A stretch of 64,000 bases of DNA from Devosia sp. 67-54 (GTDB lineage Bacteria > Pseudomonadota > Alphaproteobacteria > Rhizobiales > Devosiaceae): positions 1 through 64,000 of the forward strand of contig NZ_MKVA01000006.1 in the NCBI RefSeq assembly GCF_001899075.1, read 5' to 3'. A program made the position numbers and the translations under genes. Positions 31,090 through 40,562 of the stretch are shown piece after piece. The notes beneath the pieces were generated by a model that searched no databases, was not told where the DNA came from, and saw only the letters and a program-made list of their open reading frames with translations. Positions within the stretch are counted from its first letter, which is position 1; the number at the start of each line of letters is the position of its first letter.

Positions 31090-31782
31090 ATGAGACTGCT
31101 CCCTACCGAGACCACACTTCTTGAGCCGATGGCGCTACCCAAACTCCGCAGCCGGCATTGGAATTTCTACCTTGCGACCGCCGCCGGCGTTGCCGCGGCG
31201 ATCGTCACGCTGCCGGTCACGCCCGACCTCTTTCCGGTCGTTGCGGCGTCGGTGTTCTCATTGACCTATCTTCTGCTCACGGCGCGCGACATGCCCAAGC
31301 TCACGCCGGACTACCTCAGGCAGCATGCTGCCGATGAAGACGCGCCACCGTGGATCGTGTTTCTGCTGACGCTGGGCATGGTGGTCTATGTCACCGCGGC
31401 GCTGTTCATCGCGGTCAACGACAGCTCGCCCAATCCGGTGCGCCTCGCCCTCGGCGCGGCCTCGGTCATTCTTGCCTGGCTGATGCTGCAGACCATGTGG
31501 GGCATGCACTATGCGTGGGAATATTACGACAAGCCCGAGACTGGCCGGAGCAAGCAGAAGCAGCGCGGCGGCCTCGATTTCCCCGGTGACGAGGCTCCCG
31601 ATGGAATGGCGTTCATCTACTTCTCGCTGGTCATCGCGATGACGGCCCAGACATCGGACACCAGCGTGACGGACAACAAGATGCGCCGCATCGTGACGGG
31701 TCACAGCCTGTTCAGCTATCTCTTCAACACCGTGGCGGTGGCGGCCGCGGTCAACATCGTCGTCTCATTGGGCGGCGGATGA
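31090..31782 (+). CDS. DUF1345-like membrane protein
   Basis: 230 aa, multiple TM segments; FIYFSLVIAMTAQTSDTSVTDNKMRRIVTGHSLFSYLFNTVAVA. Confidence 0.85.
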   Translation: MRLLPTETTLLEPMALPKLRSRHWNFYLATAAGVAAAIVTLPVTPDLFPVVAASVFSLTYLLLTARDMPKLTPDYLRQHAADEDAPPWIVFLLTLGMVVYVTAALFIAVNDSSPNPVRLALGAASVILAWLMLQTMWGMHYAWEYYDKPETGRSKQKQRGGLDFPGDEAPDGMAFIYFSLVIAMTAQTSDTSVTDNKMRRIVTGHSLFSYLFNTVAVAAAVNIVVSLGGG

Positions 31783-31786
31783 GAGC

Positions 31787-31820
31787 CGGGCGCCGGCGTC
31801 AGCCACAACGCCGGCGCCCG
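31787..31820. terminator. Terminator-like hairpin between convergent genes
   Basis: CGGGCGCCGGCGT-CAGCCACA-ACGCCGGCGCCCG: perfect 13-bp stem. Confidence 0.6.
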
Positions 31821-31871
31821 AGGAGATACCTGCCGCGGCGGCGCCGATCATTTCGTCGGATCGCATCGTGG

Positions 31872-32717
31872 CTACGGCCTGTAGCGGGTCAGCCCGATGC
31901 CGCAGGCAATCAGGCCGGCTGACACGAAACGCCAGACGCCGAAGCCCTCCTTCAGGATGAAGGTGGAAATCAGCGCTGCGAACAGCACGCTCGTTTCGCG
32001 CAGCGCCGAGACCATGCCGAGCGGAGCGAACGCCATCGCCACGATGATGATCCAGTAGGAGCCGACCTGCATTGCGCCGGCGAGCATCGCCGGCATCGGA
32101 TTGCGTCTGACGACCTGGCCGATCGCCCCGGCTTTCCAGATCAGCGCGACCAGGAGCGTCAACAGCCCGTCGCCGATCGTCAGGCACACCGCAAAGCTGA
32201 TGGCCGAGCCGGCATGTCGCCCGCCCATGCCATCGACCAAAGTGTAGGACGCGATGAACACGCCGGTCCCGAGCGCCAGCAGCACGGCGCGCGGATTGCG
32301 TGTCACACCCGTCCCCCGATCGAACGCCAGTGCCATGACGCCGGCCGCGAGGAAGACGATGCCGAACAGCGGGATCGTGCCGAGCGTTTCGCCGGCAAAG
32401 ACGAAAGCGCCCAACGTGACCAGCAGCGGCGCCGATCCGCGCGCGATCGGATAGACCTGCCCGAGATCGCCATGATTGTAGGCCGCCGGCAGCGCGAAGT
32501 GATAGGCGGTGTGGATCAGGATCGCCAGGGCCAGCAGGGGCCAGCTCGCCGGATCGGGCAGGCCCACGAGCGGCAACGCCAGCAGCGACACGAGACTGCC
32601 GAACGCCGTGACCACCGCCATCGACGCGATGCGGTCGCCGCTCACCTTGATGACGGCATTCCACCCGGCATTCAACGCGGCGGCCAGGAGAACCAGAAGC
32701 GTGATCTCGATACTCAT
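31872..32717 (-). CDS. EamA/DMT-family transporter
   Basis: Start MSIEITLLVLLAAALNAGWNAVIK; ten-helix-like hydrophobic pattern. Confidence 0.82.
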   Translation of the reverse strand: MSIEITLLVLLAAALNAGWNAVIKVSGDRIASMAVVTAFGSLVSLLALPLVGLPDPASWPLLALAILIHTAYHFALPAAYNHGDLGQVYPIARGSAPLLVTLGAFVFAGETLGTIPLFGIVFLAAGVMALAFDRGTGVTRNPRAVLLALGTGVFIASYTLVDGMGGRHAGSAISFAVCLTIGDGLLTLLVALIWKAGAIGQVVRRNPMPAMLAGAMQVGSYWIIIVAMAFAPLGMVSALRETSVLFAALISTFILKEGFGVWRFVSAGLIACGIGLTRYRP

Positions 32718-32857
32718 GTTGTTTCTCCTATCGGCCAGTGTCGCGCGAAGCGCCGGCCGAGTCATGTCTGTCGTCGATGGGGTGCGACCGGCCTCCGCCC
32801 TGTTCGTCGACGGCGGCATCACCGCCTCGCTTTAGCCCGTGCGAGCGGCCTGCCGTC

Positions 32858-33889
32858 TCACTCTTCACTCGCCGGCAGGTCGTCGAGGCTTTCGCGAAAG
32901 ATCGCCCGCAGGGGCGTGCGCCCGTCGATGGGCGGACCGGACCACCGGCCGTAGCAGCTCAGCACCAGTTCCATGGCCCGCCGGGCCTCGAGCAGCGGAT
33001 CCTGGTCGATGATGGCGTCGATGCGGCGCGCCAGCAGCAGCCGCCGCGTGGTCGGGGTCAGATCGTGACCGATGAACACCACCTCGCCGGTGCGCCGATG
33101 CTGCTCCACGCGGTCGGCGATGCCGTCATTGCCCTGCGAGATGTTGTAGATGCCGCGTATCGCCGGATCGTTTCGCAGCGCGGCGGCGACCGCATCGCCG
33201 GTCCGTGTCTCGTCGTCATGCCCATCGACTTCGGCGGCGATGCTGCAGGCAGGAAAGTCGCGGCGCAGCACCGCCTTGAAGCCCGCGCTCCGTTCGGCAT
33301 GGCCGCTGAATTGAGGCAGCCCCGCGACCAGCAGAATGCGGCCGCCGCTCCTGCCGAGCATGCGGCCCATCAGCTCGGCCGCCAGCCGGCCGGCCTGGTG
33401 ATTGCTCGGCCCGACATAGTGATGCGGCGCAGTGAGCGGCAGGTCGGTTGCAAGGGTCACCACGGGCAAATGGGTCGCAATCGGGCCGAGTTCGCCAAGC
33501 AGCGGCGTCCACGCCGGGGCGACGATCACCAGCGCATCGTAGCCGGCGGACAGTCTCTGCAGCTGCCGCGGCAGGGCGGCCGGAGCGAGAACGTCGATAT
33601 GAGTGACGTACGAGCGGATCGCCTGGTCGGCGAACATCTGGTTGGCCTCGCGAAATCCTTGCGCCAGGCGCTCGTAGAACGGATTTTCAGGAGGCTTCAT
33701 CAGCACGCCGACGCGCAGCATCCGCAGCGGCGGCAGCTCCAAATTGCGGTCGAGGCCGAGTGCGCGGGCGCTGAGCAGCACGGCACGCTCCTTGTCCGCC
33801 GAAACACCGCCGCGCCGGTTGAGCACCCGGTCGACGGTCGCCCGGCTAACGCCAGCCCGGGCAGCGACCTGGGTCGTGGTGGCGCGCAT
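32858..33889 (-). CDS. LacI-family transcriptional regulator
   Basis: Start MRATTTQVAARAGVSRATVDRVLNRRGGVS HTH; periplasmic-binding-like effector domain. Confidence 0.93.
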   Translation of the reverse strand: MRATTTQVAARAGVSRATVDRVLNRRGGVSADKERAVLLSARALGLDRNLELPPLRMLRVGVLMKPPENPFYERLAQGFREANQMFADQAIRSYVTHIDVLAPAALPRQLQRLSAGYDALVIVAPAWTPLLGELGPIATHLPVVTLATDLPLTAPHHYVGPSNHQAGRLAAELMGRMLGRSGGRILLVAGLPQFSGHAERSAGFKAVLRRDFPACSIAAEVDGHDDETRTGDAVAAALRNDPAIRGIYNISQGNDGIADRVEQHRRTGEVVFIGHDLTPTTRRLLLARRIDAIIDQDPLLEARRAMELVLSCYGRWSGPPIDGRTPLRAIFRESLDDLPASEE

Positions 33890-33898
33890 GGCCGTCCT

Positions 33899-33916
33899 TT
33901 GAGGCAATTGCATCAA
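33899..33916. promoter_or_regulatory. Putative LacI-type operator
   Basis: TTGAGGCAATTGCATCAA: 18-bp dyad with one mismatched base pair, between divergent LacI and Gfo/Idh genes. Confidence 0.5.
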
Positions 33917-33980
33917 CGCCGACCCTGCCGGAAAGCGGGGGCCGGCGCTAGCTGTTTCCGGCGACAATGGGGAGGCAGCT

Positions 33981-35159
33981 TTGACCACGCTCAGGATCGG
34001 TATCGTCGGGACCGGCTTCATCGCGCGCACGCATGTCGATGCGTTTCGCCGCGCCTGCCTGCTCTTTCCCGAAGTGGCCACCGAGGCCGTGGTCGAAATG
34101 GTGGCCGATGTGGAGCTCGACACGGCGCGGTCGTTCGCTGCCCGCATGGCGATCCCGCGGGCCTCCGACGACTGGCGGGCCTTGGTGGCAGATCCGCAGG
34201 TGGATCTGGTCGATATCGCCACCCCCAACAATCTGCATTTTCCCATTGCGATGGCCGCGATCGCCGCCGGCAAGGCGGTCTATTGCGAAAAGCCGCTGGC
34301 GCTCAGCACCGCCGAAGCCGCGCAGATGGCGGACGCGGCGGCAGCGCGCGGGGTGCCCACCTTCGTTGCCTTCAACAATCTGTTCGCGCCCTCGACGCAA
34401 CTGGCGGCGACGCTGATCCGGCGCGGCGACATCGGCACGCCGGTGCAGTTCATCGGCAGCTTCGACCAGGGCTTTTATTCCGATCCGGACCTGCCGGCCT
34501 CATGGCGGACACGAGCGGGCGAGGCAGGGAGCGGTGCGCTCGGCGACCTCGGCTCCCACGTCGTCAGCATCGCACAGCACCTGCTGGGGCCGATCACCGC
34601 GGCGGCGGCGTTCGACGCCACGATCTTCCCGTCGCGGCCGCTGCCGGCGAGCGGTGCCGGCTACGGCGCCAAAGCCACGGACGCCGCTGCCCGGCAGCCG
34701 GTCGAAAATGACGATCTGGTGCAGGCTCTGGTGCGGTTCGACAGCGGCGCGATGGGCAGCATCGGCGCATCGCGCGTGGTCGCCGGCCGGGTGTTCGGCA
34801 TCAATTGGGAGGTGCGCGGCACCGAGGGCACGCTCTATGTCGAGAACGAGCGCGCCAACGAGCTGCATGTGTTCCGCATGCGCGACGCGGGCGACGACCG
34901 CGGCTTCAAGACGATCCTGTGCGGCTCGCAGGTCGACGGGTTCAGAGAAGGCTTCTTCGGCTTCGACTATGGCGGCGGCGGCATCGGCTATTTCGACGTC
35001 AAGGTGCTGGAGGTGCGGGCGATGCTGCTGGCGCTGCGCAAGCCGGAGCGCTGGTTCTGCGACTTCGCTTTCGGGCGCGACAATCAGGCGGTCGTCGACG
35101 CCATCGCGGCCTCGGCGCGCGCCGGCGGCGTGCTGCAGCGGGTCGGAGCGGCGCCGTAA
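33981..35159 (+). CDS. Gfo/Idh/MocA-family oxidoreductase
   Basis: LRIGIVGTGFIARTHVDAF, VDIATPNNLHFPIAMAAIAAGKAVYCEKPLA. Confidence 0.93.
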   Translation: MTTLRIGIVGTGFIARTHVDAFRRACLLFPEVATEAVVEMVADVELDTARSFAARMAIPRASDDWRALVADPQVDLVDIATPNNLHFPIAMAAIAAGKAVYCEKPLALSTAEAAQMADAAAARGVPTFVAFNNLFAPSTQLAATLIRRGDIGTPVQFIGSFDQGFYSDPDLPASWRTRAGEAGSGALGDLGSHVVSIAQHLLGPITAAAAFDATIFPSRPLPASGAGYGAKATDAAARQPVENDDLVQALVRFDSGAMGSIGASRVVAGRVFGINWEVRGTEGTLYVENERANELHVFRMRDAGDDRGFKTILCGSQVDGFREGFFGFDYGGGGIGYFDVKVLEVRAMLLALRKPERWFCDFAFGRDNQAVVDAIAASARAGGVLQRVGAAP

Positions 35160-35301
35160 GGCTCGAGGTCCATCCGGCGTTCTCCGCCGGGTGACGGGCC
35201 GAGGGCACGGCCGATCGCCACTGGTGCCGAGAAAGTCGGCACCGGCCCGGAGCAGCAAGGCGGCGCGGCGGAGCTTGTCGTACAGCTATGGTCAATACAT
35301 A

Positions 35302-35314
35302 GATATATCAGTTA
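35302..35314 (+). repeat. Left arm of a 13-nt inverted repeat (GATATATCAGTTA)
   Basis: Exact reverse complement at 35538..35550. Confidence 0.7.
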
Positions 35315-35537
35315 TGAAGGCATTGGCAAGCATCTGTGGTCTCACGATATGCAGGGCGAGGGGAAAAGCTACCGTTGCTGAAGCGCGGGGCCGCGCGCAA
35401 AGCAGAGGGTACGATCGAGGAAATACCTGGGCTAAGCAGCCGTCCCCGTGGTGTGCCAGCTATTTGTGTAATGTCGTTCGTTGCGAAACTACGCTGCACG
35501 ATGCTTTTGACATCTTGCGTGGCAATGGCTTTGCCTG

Positions 35538-35550
35538 TAACTGATATATC
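35538..35550 (-). repeat. Right arm of a 13-nt inverted repeat (TAACTGATATATC), just upstream of SIS gene
   Basis: Exact reverse complement of 35302..35314. Confidence 0.7.
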
Positions 35551-35573
35551 CATGATCGTGAGACTGCACTGAC

Positions 35574-36590
35574 GTGAACGCCTTTCAAGCTGAAATTGCC
35601 CAGCAGCCGGCGGCGCTGCGAGACCTTGTCGACCGCTATTCGGCCGCCGATCTGCGGACCCCCGCCGGCCTGCCGCGGCCACGGCGCGTGCTGCTCACCG
35701 GGATGGGAGCGTCCTTCCACTCGGCGCTTTGGGCCAGCCATCTGCTGCAGGCGCGGGGGATTTGGGCGATTGCCGTCGAAGCCTCGGAACTGCTGCATTT
35801 CAGCCGGCTGCTGCTCGAGGGAATGGATTGCGTGGTGGCCATCTCGCAATCCGGCCGCAGCGCCGAGATGGAACCGCTGCTCGACCTCATTCCACCGACG
35901 CTGCCGCTGATCGCGGTCACCAATGGCAGCGACAGCCCGCTGGCCCGCCGCGGCGATGTGGTGCTGCCGATCGTCGCCGGCAGCGAGTCGACGGTAGCGA
36001 CCAAGACCTACCTCAATACGCTCGCCGCCCTCTGGCTGCTGGGCCAGATGTGGGATCACGGCGAGCGCCCGGACGACCGCGCCGCGATCACGGCCCTGGC
36101 CGCCGCGGTGGAGCATCTGCTCGCCAACGCCGAGCGGAGCTCCGAAATCCTCTGCGACCGGCTTGGACCGTTCGAACGCATTTTCTTCGTCGGGCATGGG
36201 CCGCACGTCGCGACTGCCCGGCAGGGCGCCATGATGATGGGCGAGTGGCTGAAGCGGCCGGCCGTGGCCGCCGGCATCGGGGCGTTCCGCCATGGCCTGA
36301 TCGAGATCGCCGACGAGCGCTGCGCCGTGGTACTGCTGGGCGCCGGAGGCAAAACCGCCACGTCGGTCGACGCCCTCGCAAGCGAACTCGCCTCCTATGG
36401 CACCACCGTGCTGTCGATCGTCGAGGGGCGGCTCGAGGATCCGCGGCATCCCTCGCCGCGGCGCTTCGACGAGCTGCTCAGCCCGATCCTCGACGTCGTG
36501 CCGATGCAGACCTTCATCGAGGCTCTGGCGCGTCGGCTCGAGATCGCACCACAGTTCCGGCGCATCGCCAAAGTCATCACCTGCATCTGA
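35574..36590 (+). CDS. SIS-domain sugar-phosphate isomerase/deaminase (GlmS C-terminal/NagB-II-like)
   Basis: LTGMGASFHSA, VVAISQSGRSAEM, IAVTNGSDSPLARRGDVVLPIVAGSESTVATKTYLNTLAAL. Confidence 0.88.
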   Translation: MNAFQAEIAQQPAALRDLVDRYSAADLRTPAGLPRPRRVLLTGMGASFHSALWASHLLQARGIWAIAVEASELLHFSRLLLEGMDCVVAISQSGRSAEMEPLLDLIPPTLPLIAVTNGSDSPLARRGDVVLPIVAGSESTVATKTYLNTLAALWLLGQMWDHGERPDDRAAITALAAAVEHLLANAERSSEILCDRLGPFERIFFVGHGPHVATARQGAMMMGEWLKRPAVAAGIGAFRHGLIEIADERCAVVLLGAGGKTATSVDALASELASYGTTVLSIVEGRLEDPRHPSPRRFDELLSPILDVVPMQTFIEALARRLEIAPQFRRIAKVITCI

Positions 36591-36600
36591 GCGAGCCGCC

Positions 36601-37323
36601 ATGTCGGAACACCCCTACCTCAAGCTCAAGGACGAGATCATCGCGGGCATCGCCAGCGGCGCCTACAAGCCGCATTCGAAGCTGCCGTCGCAGCGCGACC
36701 TCGGCGGCGATTTCGGGCTGAGCCACATGACGGTGCGGCGCGCCATCAACGAGCTGATCCAGGAGGGCCTGATCTATGCCCGGCAGGGCAGCGGCCTGTT
36801 CGTCGCCGAGCCCAAGCGCGACGCGGAACTGGGGCCGCTGATCGGCTTCACCGAAGACATGAAGCTGCGCGGCATGGCGGCGTCGAGCCGGTTGCTCGAT
36901 CGGCGGATCGTCAGCGCCTCGACGATGCTGGCCACCACCCTGCGCGTGGTGGTGGGACAGCCGCTGGTGTTCCTACGGCGCCTGCGCTTTGCCGACAACG
37001 AGCCGATGGGGATCCAGAGCACCTTCCTGCCGGCGTCGTTGGTGCCCGGCCTCCTCGATATCGAGCTCGAGAACGTCTCGCTCTACGAGCTCCTGCGCAC
37101 GCGCTTTGCGGTTCGCATGGTCGACGCGCAGACGTCGGCCAGCGCCGAGCTGGCCAGCGAGGAAGAGGCCGAATTGCTGCAATTGCCGCTCCCGGCGGCG
37201 CTGCTGGTCACCGAGCAGGTCACCTTCATCGAGGGCGGCCAGCCGATCGAGTTCGCGCGGTCGCTCTACCGCGGCGACCGCTATCGGCTGCAGCCGGCGC
37301 CGCGCAAGCCGGGGCCGCGCTGA
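36601..37323 (+). CDS. GntR-family regulator, UTRA (HutC) domain
   Basis: Start MSEHPYLKLKDE; LPSQRDLGGDFGLSHMTVRRAINELIQEGLIYARQGSGLFVAE. Confidence 0.92.
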   Translation: MSEHPYLKLKDEIIAGIASGAYKPHSKLPSQRDLGGDFGLSHMTVRRAINELIQEGLIYARQGSGLFVAEPKRDAELGPLIGFTEDMKLRGMAASSRLLDRRIVSASTMLATTLRVVVGQPLVFLRRLRFADNEPMGIQSTFLPASLVPGLLDIELENVSLYELLRTRFAVRMVDAQTSASAELASEEEAELLQLPLPAALLVTEQVTFIEGGQPIEFARSLYRGDRYRLQPAPRKPGPR

Positions 37324-37369
37324 GGCCTCAACGTTCAACCTTTCAGGCACACACAGGAATATCGGCGAC

Positions 37370-38674
37370 ATGGCGCGTATCAAACTGGTCTACATCGGCG
37401 GCGGCAGCACCCGGGCCCCTGGCACGGTCGCGTCCTTCATCGAGCAGGGCGAGAATTTCGAAGGTTCCGAGCTGGTGCTCGTCGACCTCGATGCGGAACG
37501 GCTCGGCATCGTCAAGACCATCGCCGAGAAGATGGCGCGGCATCGCGACATGGATCTCCGGGTGACCACGACCAGCGACCGCCGCGCCGCCCTCACCGAT
37601 TGCGACGCCGTTCTGACGAGCTACCGGCCGGGCGGGTTCGAAGCCCGCTACCTCGACGAAAGCATTTCGCTGCGGCACGGCCTCATCGGCCAGGAGACGC
37701 AGGGGCCGGGCGGCTTCTTCATGGCGTTGCGCTCGATCCACATCATGAAGGGCATCATCGCCGACGTCGAGCAGGTGGCGCCGCGGGCGCGCGTCTTCAA
37801 CTACACCAACCCGATCAACCTCATCTCCGAGGCGGTGACGCACCATTCCGACGTGCCGTTCCTGTCGTTCTGCGAAGGGCCGTACGACTTTCCCGAGGCC
37901 ACCGCGCGCTTCGCCGGCCTCGATCCCGAAAAGCTCGATACGGTGATGATCGGCCTCAATCACGGCTGCTGGTCGATCCGTCATCTATACGAGGGCAAGG
38001 ACGTAATGCCGCTGCTCGAGGCAGCCTATGAGCGGCTTCGCAACGACTCCACGGCCAACGTGACGCGGCTGCGGCTGCTGAAGCTGGCGGTCGAGATGCA
38101 GTCCATTCCCGCGGACTATTTCCAGTATTACTACTGGCGCGACGAGATGGTTGCCGAGCTGCGGGCGAAGCCGACGACGCGGGCGCAGGACATCATGGCC
38201 AAGGTTCCCGACTATTGGCGGCACTATGTCGAGCAGGCGGCCACCGACGCGCCGAGCCTCGATCCGCAGCGCTCGCGCGGTGGCATCCACGAGCTGGAGC
38301 TTGCCATCGATGCCATGGACGCGATCTTCAACGATCGGGGCGACGTGCTGCCGGTCAACTGCCCCAACCAAGGTGCGCTGCCGGATTTCCCCGACGACAT
38401 GGTGGTCGAAATGCGCGGATTGCTCGACCGCAACGGCGTCAACCGGATTGCCGACGGGCGGCTGCCGCGGCAGGTGGTGGGGCTGGTCAAGATGCTCGGC
38501 GAATATCAGGCGCTGACCGCCGAGGCCGCCTGGAGCGGCACGCGGCGCGATGCCATCCGCGCGCTGGCCGCCAATCCGCTGGTGATGTCGTACGACAAGG
38601 CCGAGGCGGTCTACGCCGATTTCTGCAAGGCGCTGCAGGCCTATCTGCCGGAACGGCTGCTGGCCGATGGCTGA
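37370..38674 (+). CDS. Glycoside hydrolase family 4 (6-phospho-beta-glucosidase/alpha-galactosidase-like, NAD-dependent)
   Basis: VYIGGGSTRAPG, DLDAERL, FNYTNPINL, SFCEGP, GLNHGCW. Confidence 0.88.
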   Translation: MARIKLVYIGGGSTRAPGTVASFIEQGENFEGSELVLVDLDAERLGIVKTIAEKMARHRDMDLRVTTTSDRRAALTDCDAVLTSYRPGGFEARYLDESISLRHGLIGQETQGPGGFFMALRSIHIMKGIIADVEQVAPRARVFNYTNPINLISEAVTHHSDVPFLSFCEGPYDFPEATARFAGLDPEKLDTVMIGLNHGCWSIRHLYEGKDVMPLLEAAYERLRNDSTANVTRLRLLKLAVEMQSIPADYFQYYYWRDEMVAELRAKPTTRAQDIMAKVPDYWRHYVEQAATDAPSLDPQRSRGGIHELELAIDAMDAIFNDRGDVLPVNCPNQGALPDFPDDMVVEMRGLLDRNGVNRIADGRLPRQVVGLVKMLGEYQALTAEAAWSGTRRDAIRALAANPLVMSYDKAEAVYADFCKALQAYLPERLLADG

Positions 38675-39677
38675 AGGCGCGCGCCTGCTGCTCGGTGTCG
38701 ATGGCGGAAATACCAAGACCATCGCACTGCTGGCGCGAGCGGACGGCACCATCGTCGGCACCGGCCGCGCCGGGTGCAGCGACATCTACAATGCACGCTC
38801 CGAGGCAGCGGCGCTGCAAGAGCTCGACCGCGCCGTGCACGCCGCGCTTGCCGCGGCCGGCGCCGCGCTCACCGACATCGGCACCGCCTGTTTCTGCCTC
38901 GCCGGCGCGGACTGGCCCGAGGACTTCGCCTTTCTCCGCGAGGCGCTCGCGCGGCAGGGCCATAACGCGTTCGATATTGCCAACGACGCGCTGGCGTCGT
39001 TGCGGGCGGGCACCGACGACGGCGTCGGCGTGGTGCTGTCGTGCGGCACCGGCTTCGCCGCCGCCGCGCGCAACGCGGCGGGCGCGAGCTGGCATAGCGG
39101 CTTCTGGTCGGAGCCGCTGGGCGGCGCCCAATTGGCCCGGGACGCGTTGCTGGCCGTGATGCGGGCGGAGCTTGGCATCGACCCGCCGACCCGCCTGCGC
39201 CAGGTGCTGCTGCAGCATTTCGGCTGCGCGGACGTCGAAGCAATCATGCGCCGCTTCTACGGTCACGCCACAATTCCACCCGCCGATGCAGAGGTCGCAA
39301 GGCTGGCGCCCGCGGTGCTCGACGCCGCGGCCGCCGGCGACGGCGCCGCCACAGAGATCGTCGACGGGCAGGGGCTGCGCCTTGCCGAATATGCCGGGGC
39401 CGCCGCGCGGCAGGTCGGCCTGACCCTGTCGGCCGCCCCGCTCGTGCTCAACGGCGGCCTCTTCCGCCACGCCGGTTCTGCGTTGCAGGCGGCGCTCGAC
39501 AAGGGGTTCCGGCAAATCGGCCAGGCGCCTGCGGCGATGCGGCGTGGACGGGAGCCGGCAATCGGTGCGCTGCTGCTGGCGTTCGACAAGAGCGGCCAGG
39601 CGCTGTCGCCTCAGATATTGTCCCGGCTGGACGCGTCCATGCCGGCCGCCGACGCGCTGTTCAGAACCGCGCCCTGA
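38667..39677 (+). CDS. BadF/BadG-family ATPase (N-acetylglucosamine kinase-like)
   Basis: LLGVDGGNTKTIALLA, GTGRAGCSDIYN, GVVLSCGTGFAA; overlaps the GH4 gene end. Confidence 0.88.
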   Translation: MAEGARLLLGVDGGNTKTIALLARADGTIVGTGRAGCSDIYNARSEAAALQELDRAVHAALAAAGAALTDIGTACFCLAGADWPEDFAFLREALARQGHNAFDIANDALASLRAGTDDGVGVVLSCGTGFAAAARNAAGASWHSGFWSEPLGGAQLARDALLAVMRAELGIDPPTRLRQVLLQHFGCADVEAIMRRFYGHATIPPADAEVARLAPAVLDAAAAGDGAATEIVDGQGLRLAEYAGAAARQVGLTLSAAPLVLNGGLFRHAGSALQAALDKGFRQIGQAPAAMRRGREPAIGALLLAFDKSGQALSPQILSRLDASMPAADALFRTAP

Positions 39678-39706
39678 CCAGACGCACGTTCCACCAGCCG
39701 TCGCGA

Positions 39707-39738
39707 ATGCGGGCGGCGACACGCATCGCCGCCCGCAT
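39707..39738. terminator. Terminator-like hairpin between convergent genes
   Basis: ATGCGGGCGGCG-ACACGCAT-CGCCGCCCGCAT: perfect 12-bp stem. Confidence 0.6.
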
Positions 39739-39744
39739 AGAGCA

Positions 39745-40539
39745 TCAGCCTTCCGCCGCCATCGACTTCTTGAACTGCGGCAGATGCTTCTGCTGCGCCT
39801 CCAGCATGCGCTCGCGGTAGACGCCGTAGATGATGTCGGTGTCGTGCAGCGTCACGCCCGGGATCGTAGGCGAGGCGAACACCGGCAGCTCGATGCCGCG
39901 GTCGGCGAGCTTCTGTGCGCTCTCGGCCAGCACCTCGTGCATCATCATCATGGCGAGCACCGTGGACGAGCCGGCGACGGGCCGGGACCAGCCCTTGATC
40001 GGCACGATCGCATCCTCCACCGGGGCACCGGTGTCGATGACGATGTCGGCGGCATGCGGCAGGCGCTTGCCCGAGCTGTGCGTGGCAGGCTTGGAGGCGT
40101 TGGACACGGCGGTGATCGCGACCACCGTGAGGCCGCGCTTCTTGGCGTAGAGCGCCGTGTCGATGCCCGACGCATTGCTGCCGGAATGGCCGAAGATCAC
40201 GATCGTGTCGCCGGCATTCAGCGGCTGGTGGTCGAGGAATTTCTCGGCGTAGTTCTCGGTGCGTTCGAGCCACAGCAATTCACGCACGCCGCCGGCGCCC
40301 AGGATGTTGTGCCACATCACGCGGGGGTCGGTCAGCGGATTGAAGCCGACATACGAGCCGTAGCGTGGATACGTTTCCTGCACCGGCAGCACCGAATGGC
40401 CCGAGCCATAGAGATGCACCAGGCCCTTGTTGGCGAGCGTTTCGGCAATGGCGGACGACGCCTTGTCGAAGGCCTCCGCATTGGCCGCCGCCGCGGTCTC
40501 GGCGATCTTCAACAGCCGGCTGATGTAGAGGGTGGACAT
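39745..40539 (-). CDS. SIS-domain protein (UPF0309-like sugar isomerase)
   Basis: Start MSTLYISRLLKIAE; LVHLYGSGHSVLPVQETYPRYG, IVIFGHSGSNASGIDTALYAKKRG. Confidence 0.85.
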   Translation of the reverse strand: MSTLYISRLLKIAETAAAANAEAFDKASSAIAETLANKGLVHLYGSGHSVLPVQETYPRYGSYVGFNPLTDPRVMWHNILGAGGVRELLWLERTENYAEKFLDHQPLNAGDTIVIFGHSGSNASGIDTALYAKKRGLTVVAITAVSNASKPATHSSGKRLPHAADIVIDTGAPVEDAIVPIKGWSRPVAGSSTVLAMMMMHEVLAESAQKLADRGIELPVFASPTIPGVTLHDTDIIYGVYRERMLEAQQKHLPQFKKSMAAEG

Positions 40540-40562
40540 GGACAAGCCTTTCAACTGAGGGG

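Noticed and set aside
27842-31093. 1083-aa plus-strand ORF
   Set aside because: Antisense to the clearly coding hydantoinase A and SDR genes; low-complexity Arg/Gly/His/Asp composition typical of high-GC shadow frames.
35308-35682. Minus-strand 124-aa ORF in the 35-kb intergenic region
   Set aside because: Overlaps the SIS gene start antisense and has no recognisable domain.
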